In this document: positions 26,697-34,454 of the stretch, in pieces
Position numbering within the stretch: position 1 is the stretch's first letter
Layout: every line of letters starts with the position of its first letter
Program-made: the position numbers and the translations under genes
The notes under the pieces: model-generated
What the model was told of the DNA's origin: nothing
What the model saw: the letters and a program-made list of their open reading frames with translations, nothing else
The model's database searches: none
Source of the DNA: Flavobacterium sp.
Lineage (GTDB): Bacteria; Bacteroidota; Bacteroidia; Flavobacteriales; Flavobacteriaceae
NCBI GenBank assembly: GCA_024644655.1
Contig: JAHEHJ010000012.1
Coordinates: 1-50,723, forward strand
Length of the DNA: 50,723 nucleotides
Direction: 5' to 3'

Positions 26697-28790
26697 ATGA
26701 AATTTAAATTACTTGTTGCTTTTGTAGTGTCAGTTGTATTCTCATTTACCAGTTTTGCTCAATTTTCTTCAAATGAAAGCGCTGCTAAAGAATGGATTAA
26801 GGCCAATTCAAGAGAATTGAATATTCAACCTTTCCATACCTTTACATTGTCTTTTGTTAGAAAAGGGTTGGCCGGAGAAACCTTGCGTTTTCAACAAATG
26901 TTACATGATGTTCCTGTAATTGGTTCAGAGATTGTTGTTAATTTTTCAAATGAAAATAAAGTTGCCTTTTCATCAAATAGCTATGATGAAAAAATTGCAA
27001 ATATCAATACAACTCCTGCTATCACTAAAAGTGCCGCAATTGCCATTTCAAATAATGAGTTGCGTTTTAAAGACTTTATCACATTTCAAGAGGCTAAGCT
27101 TGGTGTGAAAAATATGGATGGTGTAACAAAGTTAGTCTATCGAGTTATAACCAATGCCCATGATTTGACAGGTAGTTGGGAAGTAATTGTAGATGCAAAT
27201 ACAAGTGCAATATTGAGCAAAAAAGATATTGCAGTATATTATCATAATAAAGTAGTTGACCAAGATAAATCTAAGAATAAAGAAAAAGAGAAAAATAAAA
27301 AGAGTACATTAAGTACTAATTTTGTGGGCGGTACTGCATATGTATTTAATCCAGACCCCTTATCTCAAGCACATGCTGCTTATGCAGGAAATTATTCATC
27401 ACCAGCTTCAGGGACTTATCCAAATGATACAGATGCTACAAACACTTCTTTAGACGCTGCACGAACTTTAGTGACTTTGCCTGAAATTGATTTAACTGCT
27501 GGGGTTTATAAATTAAAAAGCAGTTATGCGGAAATTAAAGAATTAGAGGCTCCTAATAAAGGGCTTTTTACACAAGCAAATCCAAACTTTTTATTTACTA
27601 GAGCAGCAGATGGGTTTGAAGCAGTAAATGCGTTTTATCATATCGATAACAGTTTGCGCTACATTAATGAGACGTTAGGTGTTTCTTGTGTGCCTTTGAC
27701 AAATGGAGGTGTATTATATTTTGATCCTTCAGGGGTTAATGGAGATGATAATTCCTATTATACTAATGGGACATTAACTTTTGGAGAAGGCGGTGTTGAT
27801 GATGCAGAAGATGCGGATGTGATATTACATGAATTAGGTCATGGTTTGCATGATTGGATTACAGGAGGAAATTCATCTAGTTCAACTGGACTTGGTGAAG
27901 GAAGTGGTGATTACTGGGCTATGTCCTACAGTAGAAGTTTGAATCAATGGACCTCAACTGATGCCGCTTACAACTGGGTGTTTAGTTGGGATGGTCATAA
28001 TGAATGGTGGAATGGCCGTGTAACAAATTATACCCGTACCTATCCACAAACAAGCGCAACCTACACTGAGATCCATGAATACGGTCAAATTTGGGCTACT
28101 GCCTTAATGAAAATATTTGATGTAATTGGTAGAACTAAAATGGATACTGCCTTTTTAGAAGGTTTAGCATTAACAAATGGTACGTCAAATCAGAAAACAG
28201 CAGCTACTGCAGTTAGACAAGCGGCTATAAATATGAATTACCCTTGCGCGGATATACAAACTATGACAACCAAATTTAATGCGGCAGGATATGCATTAAC
28301 GGCATTGCCATTAAGTATGGCTCCTATTTCAAATCAAACAGTTCAAGCGGATGCTACTAATACCTATACTTTGCCTAGTTATGCTACTTTGGCAAACCCA
28401 ATAGTGGCTAACTGTACAGCTACTTTAACGCAGACTCCTATTGTTGGTACAGTATTAGCACCAGGTGTATATACCATTACAATGGTCGCTACTAGTGGAA
28501 CCTCTGTAACAAGAACGTTTCAATTAACAATCACTCCTTATTTGGGAGTAAATGATGTGACCAAAAATAATATTATATTGTATCCAAATCCGGCTACAAC
28601 TGTTTTAAATGTCAAAGGAGATTTTGATACAAATGAAAATATAACTATTTACAATGTTTTAGGACAAATAGTTATGACTAAAAAATTATCGGGTACTGAA
28701 GAAAGTATTTCCATAGTTAATTTGGCTAAAGGAGTTTATACTATTCAGTTTACTACATTAAACGCTACTTATAAATTTATTAAAGAATAA
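26697..28790 (+). CDS. Secreted fungalysin/thermolysin-like metalloprotease with T9SS sorting domain
   Basis: A 697-residue secreted protease. Order: signal peptide (ending TSFAQ), FTP/PepSY-type propeptide (about 25-180), catalytic domain with HELGH (His378, Glu379, His382) and a downstream EGSGDYWAM Glu as third zinc ligand, an HYR-like beta-sandwich (about 540-612), and a C-terminal type IX secretion sorting domain (YPNPATTVLNV... to KGVYTIQF, about 625-697). The C-terminal domain directs export across the outer membrane and is then usually removed. Both the propeptide and the zinc site resemble M36 more than M4. A perfect terminator follows. Confidence 0.9.
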   Translation: MKFKLLVAFVVSVVFSFTSFAQFSSNESAAKEWIKANSRELNIQPFHTFTLSFVRKGLAGETLRFQQMLHDVPVIGSEIVVNFSNENKVAFSSNSYDEKIANINTTPAITKSAAIAISNNELRFKDFITFQEAKLGVKNMDGVTKLVYRVITNAHDLTGSWEVIVDANTSAILSKKDIAVYYHNKVVDQDKSKNKEKEKNKKSTLSTNFVGGTAYVFNPDPLSQAHAAYAGNYSSPASGTYPNDTDATNTSLDAARTLVTLPEIDLTAGVYKLKSSYAEIKELEAPNKGLFTQANPNFLFTRAADGFEAVNAFYHIDNSLRYINETLGVSCVPLTNGGVLYFDPSGVNGDDNSYYTNGTLTFGEGGVDDAEDADVILHELGHGLHDWITGGNSSSSTGLGEGSGDYWAMSYSRSLNQWTSTDAAYNWVFSWDGHNEWWNGRVTNYTRTYPQTSATYTEIHEYGQIWATALMKIFDVIGRTKMDTAFLEGLALTNGTSNQKTAATAVRQAAINMNYPCADIQTMTTKFNAAGYALTALPLSMAPISNQTVQADATNTYTLPSYATLANPIVANCTATLTQTPIVGTVLAPGVYTITMVATSGTSVTRTFQLTITPYLGVNDVTKNNIILYPNPATTVLNVKGDFDTNENITIYNVLGQIVMTKKLSGTEESISIVNLAKGVYTIQFTTLNATYKFIKE

Positions 28791-28813
28791 GAATTCTTAC
28801 TTGTACTACTATC

Positions 28814-28845
28814 AAAACCACAATGAAATTTCATTGTGGTTTTTT
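28814..28845 (+). terminator. Intrinsic terminator of the T9SS protease gene
   Basis: A nearly perfect palindrome, AAAACCACAATGAAA followed by TTTCATTGTGGTTTT, with a T-run to 28845. Confidence 0.92.
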
Positions 28846-28877
28846 GTTTGGATAGTAATTAATAAAATTTCACTTTG

Positions 28878-28885
28878 TACATTTG
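28878..28885 (+). promoter_or_regulatory. -7 element of the arginase-family gene
   Basis: Perfect TACATTTG, 23 bases before the ATG at 28908. The nearest TTTG (28847-28850) is 27 bases away, longer than usual. Confidence 0.5.
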
Positions 28886-28907
28886 CCACTTTGTAATTCA
28901 AACTATA

Positions 28908-29993
28908 ATGACGAAACAACAAATTATTGACAATTTTGATCCAAGTCAACCGGGATTAGCAGAAGCTACTGTGTTTGGATTGCCCTTTTCAGCAGACCAA
29001 TCGGAAATCATTATTATTCCTGTGCCATGGGAAGTAACGGTTAGTTATGGAGCAGGTGCATCTGAAGGACCTTCAGCAGTGCTTGATGCTTCTTTTCAAG
29101 TTGATTTAAATCATCAGGATTTTCCCGAGCTATGGAAGTTGGGGATTTATATGGACGAGGCTCCTATTCATTGGGCCGCTAATTCAGAAAATTATAAAGC
29201 TTTAGCACAACCTATAATTGAAATGCTAGAAAATGGGGAAGCTATTGAAAATCATCCTGGCTTACAGACAGATTTGAATAAAATAAACACCGTATGTCGT
29301 GAATTGCATACCGAAGTTAGAGAAAAAGTATTGTATTGGATGCAACAAGGGAAAAAGGTAGTGTTGCTTGGTGGTGATCATTCTACTCCATTGGGATATT
29401 ATGAAGCTTTAGCAACGGTACATGATAATTTTGGTATATTACATCTTGATGCTCATATGGATTTGAGAATTGCCTACGAAGGATTTACGTATTCACATGC
29501 TTCAATAATGTATAATGCATTACAGATTCCACAAATCACTAAAATCACTCAAGTAGGGATTCGTGATTTTTGTGAGCAAGAAGTAAGTGTTGTGGAAAAT
29601 GAAATGGGAAGGGTTTTGGTAAATACGAGTGCTGATTTACAAGCAGAAGCATTTAAAGGTATATCATGGGAAACGCAGTGTGATGCTATTATAGCCTCTT
29701 TGCCTCAAAAAGTTTGTATCAGTTTTGATATAGATGGTTTGTATCAATGGTATAGTCCTAATACAGGTACGCCAGTGCCAGGTGGTTTTTCATTTGAACA
29801 AGCTACTTATTTGTTCAATAAACTAGCCGCGAGTGGTAAAAATATAATAGGATTTGACTTGGTGGAAGTTGCTCCTGGGGATACGGATTGGGATGGCAAT
29901 GTAGGTGCACGAATGTTGTTTCATATGTGTGGTGTGTTGGCAAAAAATAACGGTTTACCTGTAGGTGACAAAATTACATTCCCAAGAAAGTAA
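28908..29993 (+). CDS. Arginase/agmatinase/formimidoylglutamase family hydrolase
   Basis: Start chosen at ATG 28908 (MTKQQIIDNFDPSQPG), after the promoter, giving 361 residues. The binuclear manganese site is complete: GGDHST (His158), DAHMD (Asp181, His183, Asp185) and DID (Asp274, Asp276). The family hydrolyses guanidino groups and releases urea or formamide. In this sub-group (longer than agmatinase, with TGTPVPGG after the metal site) the substrate is uncertain: arginine, agmatine or formimidoylglutamate. It is a single-gene unit with its own terminator. Confidence 0.85.
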   Translation: MTKQQIIDNFDPSQPGLAEATVFGLPFSADQSEIIIIPVPWEVTVSYGAGASEGPSAVLDASFQVDLNHQDFPELWKLGIYMDEAPIHWAANSENYKALAQPIIEMLENGEAIENHPGLQTDLNKINTVCRELHTEVREKVLYWMQQGKKVVLLGGDHSTPLGYYEALATVHDNFGILHLDAHMDLRIAYEGFTYSHASIMYNALQIPQITKITQVGIRDFCEQEVSVVENEMGRVLVNTSADLQAEAFKGISWETQCDAIIASLPQKVCISFDIDGLYQWYSPNTGTPVPGGFSFEQATYLFNKLAASGKNIIGFDLVEVAPGDTDWDGNVGARMLFHMCGVLAKNNGLPVGDKITFPRK

Positions 29994-30020
29994 TTGAATC
30001 CAGTAGTTGAATAATAATAA

Positions 30021-30049
30021 AAAAAACCAGCATAATGCTGGTTTTTTTT
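30021..30049. terminator. Bidirectional intrinsic terminator
   Basis: Stem AAAAAACCAGCA (30021-30032) / TGCTGGTTTTTT (30036-30047), loop TAA. The A-run and T-run allow it to serve both the arginase-family gene and the convergent PAS gene. Confidence 0.9.
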
Positions 30050-30066
30050 ATAGAATTGATTTGCGT

Positions 30067-32508
30067 TTACTGGTTGAGTTTGTCATTTTTTGACTTGGTG
30101 TCGTACATGAAAGTGGTGAGTTCTTTGGTAAACTCATCTAGAGAATTTATAGATGTTTTGATATATCCCACTATTTTAATTAACTCTTCTTCAGTTAACA
30201 ATTTTTCATTCACAAGAAAGTCATCTAATAAGTTGGATATTCCCATAATTTGGGTAACAGGATGTCTTACTTTATGTGAAGTAATAAACATCATTTCTTC
30301 CAAATCATTAATGTATTGCTGTTTTTCTTTTTCGGCTAATTTTAATTCGGTAACGTCATAGCCTGTTAAAATGTATTTTTTGTTTGAAAGAGGGTGTAAA
30401 ATGCGAAACATGTATTTAATAGAGCCGTCTTCAGCTTTTGTTTTGTCAATCCATTCGGCATGTTTTTCTTGTCTTACCTTTTCAAATGATTCTTTTCTTA
30501 TAAGAGCTATGTGTTCATCCGAATTAGTGTGTTTTACTAAATCAAAATCATTTTTACCTATTAGCCAATTTCTTGTTTCCTCAGATTTGATACCTGTTGG
30601 ATTAACGTATAAATAATTTTCATTCTCATCATATACCGCAATTTCCGTTGGGATTTTATGAAGGATTTCGTCTGTAAATTTTTGGTGATCTTGTAAATCA
30701 AGGGTTCTTTCTGTAACTCTTTTTTCAAGATCTTGATTTAAAACTTTGATTTCTTCTTCTGTAATTTTTCGTTGCGAGATGTCAATGAATGATGCTAAAC
30801 GACACAGGGAGCCATCTATTTCTAGACTCTCTACAGAGAAAAGAACATGGATGAGTTCTCCGTTTGCCTTTTTAAAAGTAGATTCTATTTCTTTACAACT
30901 CCCCTGATTAAATTCTATTAATTGATTGATTCGTTCACATTCTTCAGTAGGTATCGCTTTAATTTGATGGCTTTTTTTTCCTAAAATATGTTTGGTTTCA
31001 TAGCCTAACATATGTGACAAAGCATCATTGACATATATAATGCGATCCGTTTTGATCTTGAGAATGGCAATAGCCACTACATTGGATTCTAATATTTGGA
31101 AGAATTTAGTATAAGCTGCTTTTGTGGCTTCTTCAGCTTTGATTCGTTCAGTGATGTCACGTCCGTTGGCAAAAATAATATCTCCTAAGGGTATTGCATT
31201 CCATTCAATCCAAATAAAATTTCCGTCTTTATTTTTATAGCGATTTACGAAATTGATTACAGATTTTCCTGAATATGTTTTTTCTAGTTCGAGGCGAGTA
31301 GGTTCAATATCATCTTTGTGTATTAATTCTAAAAAGGATTTTGATAATAATTCGTCTTCGGTATAGCCTAGAATTTTTCCAAAAGCAGGATTTACGCTTA
31401 TGAATCGATCTCCTTTTGCTATACCTATCATATCCAATGAAGTGGCATAGATTAAATCCCGTTCCCGTTCTGCTTTTTTACGTTCAGTAGTATCTCTAAA
31501 AATAAGAACCGAACCTATAATGTTTCCGTTTATGTTTTGAATGGTTGCACCACTATCCTCTATACTGATTAATTTATTGTCTTTTGTTTTGAGCAAGGTG
31601 TTTTGAGCTAATAGTACTGTGCGGTTTTCTTGTAATGCTACAGCTGCTGGATTAATAGCTTTTTCACCTGTTTTTTCGTTTATTATGTTAAAAACAACAT
31701 CCATGTGTTTGCCTTTGGCTTCGGCATTATCCCAGCCCGTTATTTCGCTTGCGGCATGGTTTAACATGGTAATTTCACCTAGGATATTAGTTGTAATAAC
31801 TCCATCTCCAATACATAAAAGGGTTTGAGTATACCATTCGTTTTGAATAAATAACAATTCCTCGTTTTTCCTTCTCTTTTCAATTTGTTTGATTAATGAC
31901 AAATACACAATTAGGAATATTAAAATTGACATAACTGTACCTATCACTAATATTACTTTTATGGTGTGTTCTAATTGAGCAACTACGATTTGGCTTTGGT
32001 GTAATGTTTCTAACTCTTGTTGTTCTATTTTGTTTGAAATGAATTGAACCGCATCCATTAATTTTTTCCCTTTCGCAATATTCAATTCAAGAGCAGTTAA
32101 TTCTTGCCCTTTGGCAATTCGATAGTGTATTTTTTGGTCAATAAATGCAATTTTCGCAGTGATGGTAGATTTTAGTTGTTGTATGTTTCGGTGTCTTTTG
32201 TCATTGTTTATAGCTTTATTTTGAAATTTAGCTAAAACTAAAGGAATTTGTTTTTTTGAATCATAGTAAGATTTTAAAAAATGAATGTTACCAGAAATCA
32301 TATAACCCCTATTAGCCGATTCTAAGTCTTTAACAAGAACAAGGATTTCTTTGTTGGTTGAAAGTACATGAAAGGAAAGGTGCTCCTGAATTTCTTTTTG
32401 GTCATTCTTTTCAAAAGAGATGTAGGCAATACTACTTAAGATAAGTAATATGAGAAGCCCTGAGAAAAAGCCTAGTTTAATAACACTATTTTCTAATTTC
32501 CAATTCAT
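30067..32508 (-). CDS. CHASE3-PAS sensor protein with DHp-like end but no kinase ATPase domain
   Basis: An 813-residue membrane sensor. Order: TM helix (about 10-30), CHASE3-like periplasmic domain (ESANRGYMISG), TM helix (about 183-207), four PAS regions (about 223-340, 343-462, 466-580 and 605-720), a coiled coil (VLNQDLEKRVTERTLD) and a C-terminal segment with the H-box-like SHKVRHPVTQ (His745). The protein ends 69 residues after the start of this box, at the end of the dimerisation helices, so no HATPase domain exists. The stop lies just before a terminator, so this is not a window-edge truncation. It may act as a phosphotransfer or scaffold partner; this is inference. A similar short protein is encoded divergently. 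Confidence 0.82.
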   Translation of the reverse strand: MNWKLENSVIKLGFFSGLLILLILSSIAYISFEKNDQKEIQEHLSFHVLSTNKEILVLVKDLESANRGYMISGNIHFLKSYYDSKKQIPLVLAKFQNKAINNDKRHRNIQQLKSTITAKIAFIDQKIHYRIAKGQELTALELNIAKGKKLMDAVQFISNKIEQQELETLHQSQIVVAQLEHTIKVILVIGTVMSILIFLIVYLSLIKQIEKRRKNEELLFIQNEWYTQTLLCIGDGVITTNILGEITMLNHAASEITGWDNAEAKGKHMDVVFNIINEKTGEKAINPAAVALQENRTVLLAQNTLLKTKDNKLISIEDSGATIQNINGNIIGSVLIFRDTTERKKAERERDLIYATSLDMIGIAKGDRFISVNPAFGKILGYTEDELLSKSFLELIHKDDIEPTRLELEKTYSGKSVINFVNRYKNKDGNFIWIEWNAIPLGDIIFANGRDITERIKAEEATKAAYTKFFQILESNVVAIAILKIKTDRIIYVNDALSHMLGYETKHILGKKSHQIKAIPTEECERINQLIEFNQGSCKEIESTFKKANGELIHVLFSVESLEIDGSLCRLASFIDISQRKITEEEIKVLNQDLEKRVTERTLDLQDHQKFTDEILHKIPTEIAVYDENENYLYVNPTGIKSEETRNWLIGKNDFDLVKHTNSDEHIALIRKESFEKVRQEKHAEWIDKTKAEDGSIKYMFRILHPLSNKKYILTGYDVTELKLAEKEKQQYINDLEEMMFITSHKVRHPVTQIMGISNLLDDFLVNEKLLTEEELIKIVGYIKTSINSLDEFTKELTTFMYDTKSKNDKLNQ

Positions 32509-32792
32509 AGTTTGATTTATTAATCGAGTATAACAAGAATTCTTCTTCTATAATCACTGACATATATCAAACTATACTCCTATAGGGATGCTGCTTATTT
32601 TTTGATTTGATTCTAAAGATACTAGATTTAATAATGAATTTAAAAAATTTTACTATTAAATTTATATAAAGATTTTTCTACTATTGGTTTGAAAGCCTCA
32701 ACCTTTTATCTTGTAACAAAGAAAATAAATTTGAATATAATTAACAAATGTTTAACTTTGAAATCCTGATAATTTTATGACTATAACCTACT
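32509..32792. other. Divergent intergenic region between the two PAS genes
   Basis: This 284-base AT-rich gap separates two oppositely oriented PAS genes. The plus-strand promoter is described separately (32730-32760). On the minus strand I found no good TAnnTTTG. Confidence 0.6.
32730..32760 (+). promoter_or_regulatory. Promoter of the short PAS-DHp gene
   Basis: TTTG at 32730-32733, a 19-base spacer and a perfect TAACTTTG at 32753-32760, 32 bases before the ATG. Confidence 0.75.
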
Positions 32793-33467
32793 ATGAAAGA
32801 CGAATCCGATAAATTTTATTTTCAAGACCAATCCAAAAAAGGGTTGATACATTTGTTAGATGCATACCAAAATGCTATGGACCAAAGTATTATATCATCC
32901 ATTACCGATGTGAAGGGGACTATTATATATGCCAACAAAAAATTTTGTGAAGTAACAAAATACAGTGAAGAAGAGTTGATTGGTAAAACACATGGAGTTA
33001 TAAACTCTAAACATCATCCGAAAGAATTCTTTAAAGAAATGTGGAAAACGATAGGAAAAGGAAATATTTGGCATAATGAGGTAAAGAATACCGCAAAGGA
33101 TGGCTCCTACTATTGGGTTGATACAGTCATCATTCCGGTTAAAGATAATGACGGTAAAATCGTGCAATATTTGTCGTTGAGAATGTTAATAAATGAAAAG
33201 AAGCAAATAGAAGAAAATCGATTAAATTATATTAAAGCCTTGGAAGAAATGCTATTTATGACTTCTCATAAAGTACGTAAACCCATTTCTACTTTTATGG
33301 GGTTGATGGAATTAATAGATATTGATAAAGGATTAAATGACGAAGAACAGATTCAGGTGCTTCAATATGCTAAAGATTCAGCAGTGGAATTGGATAATTA
33401 TATTAAAGAATTGACCTATTTTATTTATACGATAAAAGAGGAAAATGCTAATAAATGGAATAATTAA
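32793..33467 (+). CDS. PAS domain protein with DHp-like end but no kinase ATPase domain
   Basis: A 224-residue cytoplasmic protein. A PAS domain (about 25-140; SSITDVKGTIIYANKKFCEVTKYSEEELIGK, with a PAC-like end YLSLRM) is followed by a DHp-like helix pair containing SHKVRKPIS (His159). It stops after the second helix with no HATPase_c domain. The end is strikingly like the end of the divergent 813-residue protein (LEEMxFxTSHKVRxPxxxxMG). The pair could be a non-kinase phosphotransfer or dimerisation module; this is inference. No signal peptide or TM helix is present. Confidence 0.82.
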   Translation: MKDESDKFYFQDQSKKGLIHLLDAYQNAMDQSIISSITDVKGTIIYANKKFCEVTKYSEEELIGKTHGVINSKHHPKEFFKEMWKTIGKGNIWHNEVKNTAKDGSYYWVDTVIIPVKDNDGKIVQYLSLRMLINEKKQIEENRLNYIKALEEMLFMTSHKVRKPISTFMGLMELIDIDKGLNDEEQIQVLQYAKDSAVELDNYIKELTYFIYTIKEENANKWNN

Positions 33468-33615
33468 CCGAATAGAAAATATGAAATGAAGAGGTTTTAA
33501 TGGTTTATAAAGCCAAAATCAACCCTAAAAAACTTTAAAAACAATTCCATTTCAGTCTGATTTTGTTTTTTTTGTATACATCATCTATTTTTTGACTCAT
33601 AGTTTTGACTTAAAA

Positions 33616-33633
33616 GGTTTATGCCTATAAACC
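33616..33633. repeat. Inverted repeat 1 (hairpin)
   Basis: GGTTTAT (33616-33622) and ATAAACC (33627-33633) with a GCCT loop. Confidence 0.8.
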
Positions 33634-33642
33634 AGCTTATTG

Positions 33643-33672
33643 TTGCCCAACAATGAATCGGTTGTTGGGCAA
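33643..33672. repeat. Inverted repeat 2 (11-bp arms)
   Basis: TTGCCCAACAA (33643-33653) and TTGTTGGGCAA (33662-33672), perfect arms with an 8-base loop. It is followed on the plus strand by a run of A, so it is not a plus-strand terminator, and on the minus strand no T-run follows it. Confidence 0.85.
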
Positions 33673-33719
33673 GAAAAAAAAATTATTGCGCAAGAATGTT
33701 TGGTTTGATGGGCATGAAA
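33665..33719. repeat. Three degenerate direct repeats about 21 bp apart
   Basis: TTGGGCAAGAAA (33665), TTGCGCAAGAAT (33686) and ATGGGCATGAAA (33708) are spaced 21 and 22 bases, that is two helical turns. The first overlaps the right arm of inverted repeat 2. Confidence 0.6.
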
Positions 33720-33851
33720 TCTCGCAACTTTTCGTAAAATAGCTTCATATATTCGTTATTCTTGGAGCTTTTTTTGTTTCACACTTAAATATGAAAAGTT
33801 CTAAATTTTACATTTTCTATGCCTTTAAATGAGCTTGCAGTTTTACTAGCT

Positions 33852-34076
33852 CTAAGCGATGAAGATTGTAGTTCTGTTTGCTTCGCCTTCCTGGATTGCT
33901 GCCAAGAGAAGAAAGAGGGGGAAGATAAGTACTAGTGCACGGATAGTTTTGTTTGTTTTTGCAAAAGCACTTTTTGTATTAGCAGTAATAAATAGTTCTG
34001 TTATTAATGTAATTGCTAAAAAGCCTACAACGGTAAGTCTAATTAATACTGCTAATACAACCATTAAAAGTGCCAT
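33852..34076 (-). CDS. Possible small membrane protein
   Basis: A 74-residue minus-strand ORF with two hydrophobic segments (about 2-30 and 46-61) separated by a polar stretch with TANTKSAFAKTNKT. Codon use is AT-rich like the neighbours. A plus-strand ORF of similar length covers the same bases (33859-34095) but reads as a basic N-terminus with poor membrane pattern, so I prefer the minus strand. I do not recognise a family, and no promoter or terminator of the expected type is evident. Confidence 0.4.
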   Translation of the reverse strand: MALLMVVLAVLIRLTVVGFLAITLITELFITANTKSAFAKTNKTIRALVLIFPLFLLLAAIQEGEANRTTIFIA

Positions 34077-34201
34077 TTTATTTCATTTGAGTTAAAGCTA
34101 TTAGACTATTAAAAAAGCAAAAGGTTTAATTTAAGGTGCAAATAAAACAGAAATGGAAGTTTGATTTTATTTGCCTTATTGCTTTATATAATTTATACCT
34201 A

Positions 34202-34222
34202 TAATTAGTAATTCGTAATTGG
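34202..34222. repeat. Three tandem heptamers TAATTnG
   Basis: TAATTAG, TAATTCG and TAATTGG in direct succession in a non-coding region. Confidence 0.7.
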
Positions 34223-34426
34223 GTAAATGAACTCCATTTTATTTTCAATATTCATTTCTATAATATAGAAAATGCTACTAAATTTTGTAAGATTCCTTTC
34301 GGTGAATTTTTGGTAGAGTGACGGTGTAAATATAGAAAGTCTATTGATTATCGATATAATGCACTCTTTTATCGATTAAAGAAATAAATCTTACCATTAG
34401 ATTAATCGTACCCTTTAAGAATTATC

Positions 34427-34434
34427 TATATTTG
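34427..34434 (+). promoter_or_regulatory. -7 element of the penicillin-acylase-family gene
   Basis: Perfect TATATTTG, 20 bases before the ATG at 34455. No good -33 TTG is visible. Confidence 0.5.
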
Positions 34435-34454
34435 TTTTAATAGTTGAATTCCCC

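Larger units (their letters stand above)
33468..33851. other. Intergenic region with repeats
   Basis: I see no credible gene in this 384-base AT-rich stretch. It contains two hairpin-forming inverted repeats and a set of direct repeats (listed separately). A weak A/T-only hairpin near 33537-33573 with a T-run could end the PAS transcript, but it is not convincing. Confidence 0.6.
34077..34454. other. Intergenic region before the penicillin-acylase gene
   Basis: About 380 AT-rich bases with no gene that I can support. It holds a short heptamer repeat (34202-34222) and, near its right end, a -7 element (34427-34434). Confidence 0.6.

Noticed and set aside
33537..33573. Possible terminator after the short PAS gene
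   Set aside because: The stem is almost entirely A-T with an 18-base loop, so it is unlikely to be stable.
33859..34095. 78-codon plus-strand ORF
   Set aside because: It overlaps the minus-strand candidate, has a basic and unconvincing N-terminus and no family; I prefer the minus strand at low confidence.
33468..34454. Mobile element remnant
   Set aside because: No transposase fragment, target duplication or terminal repeats at both ends could be found.
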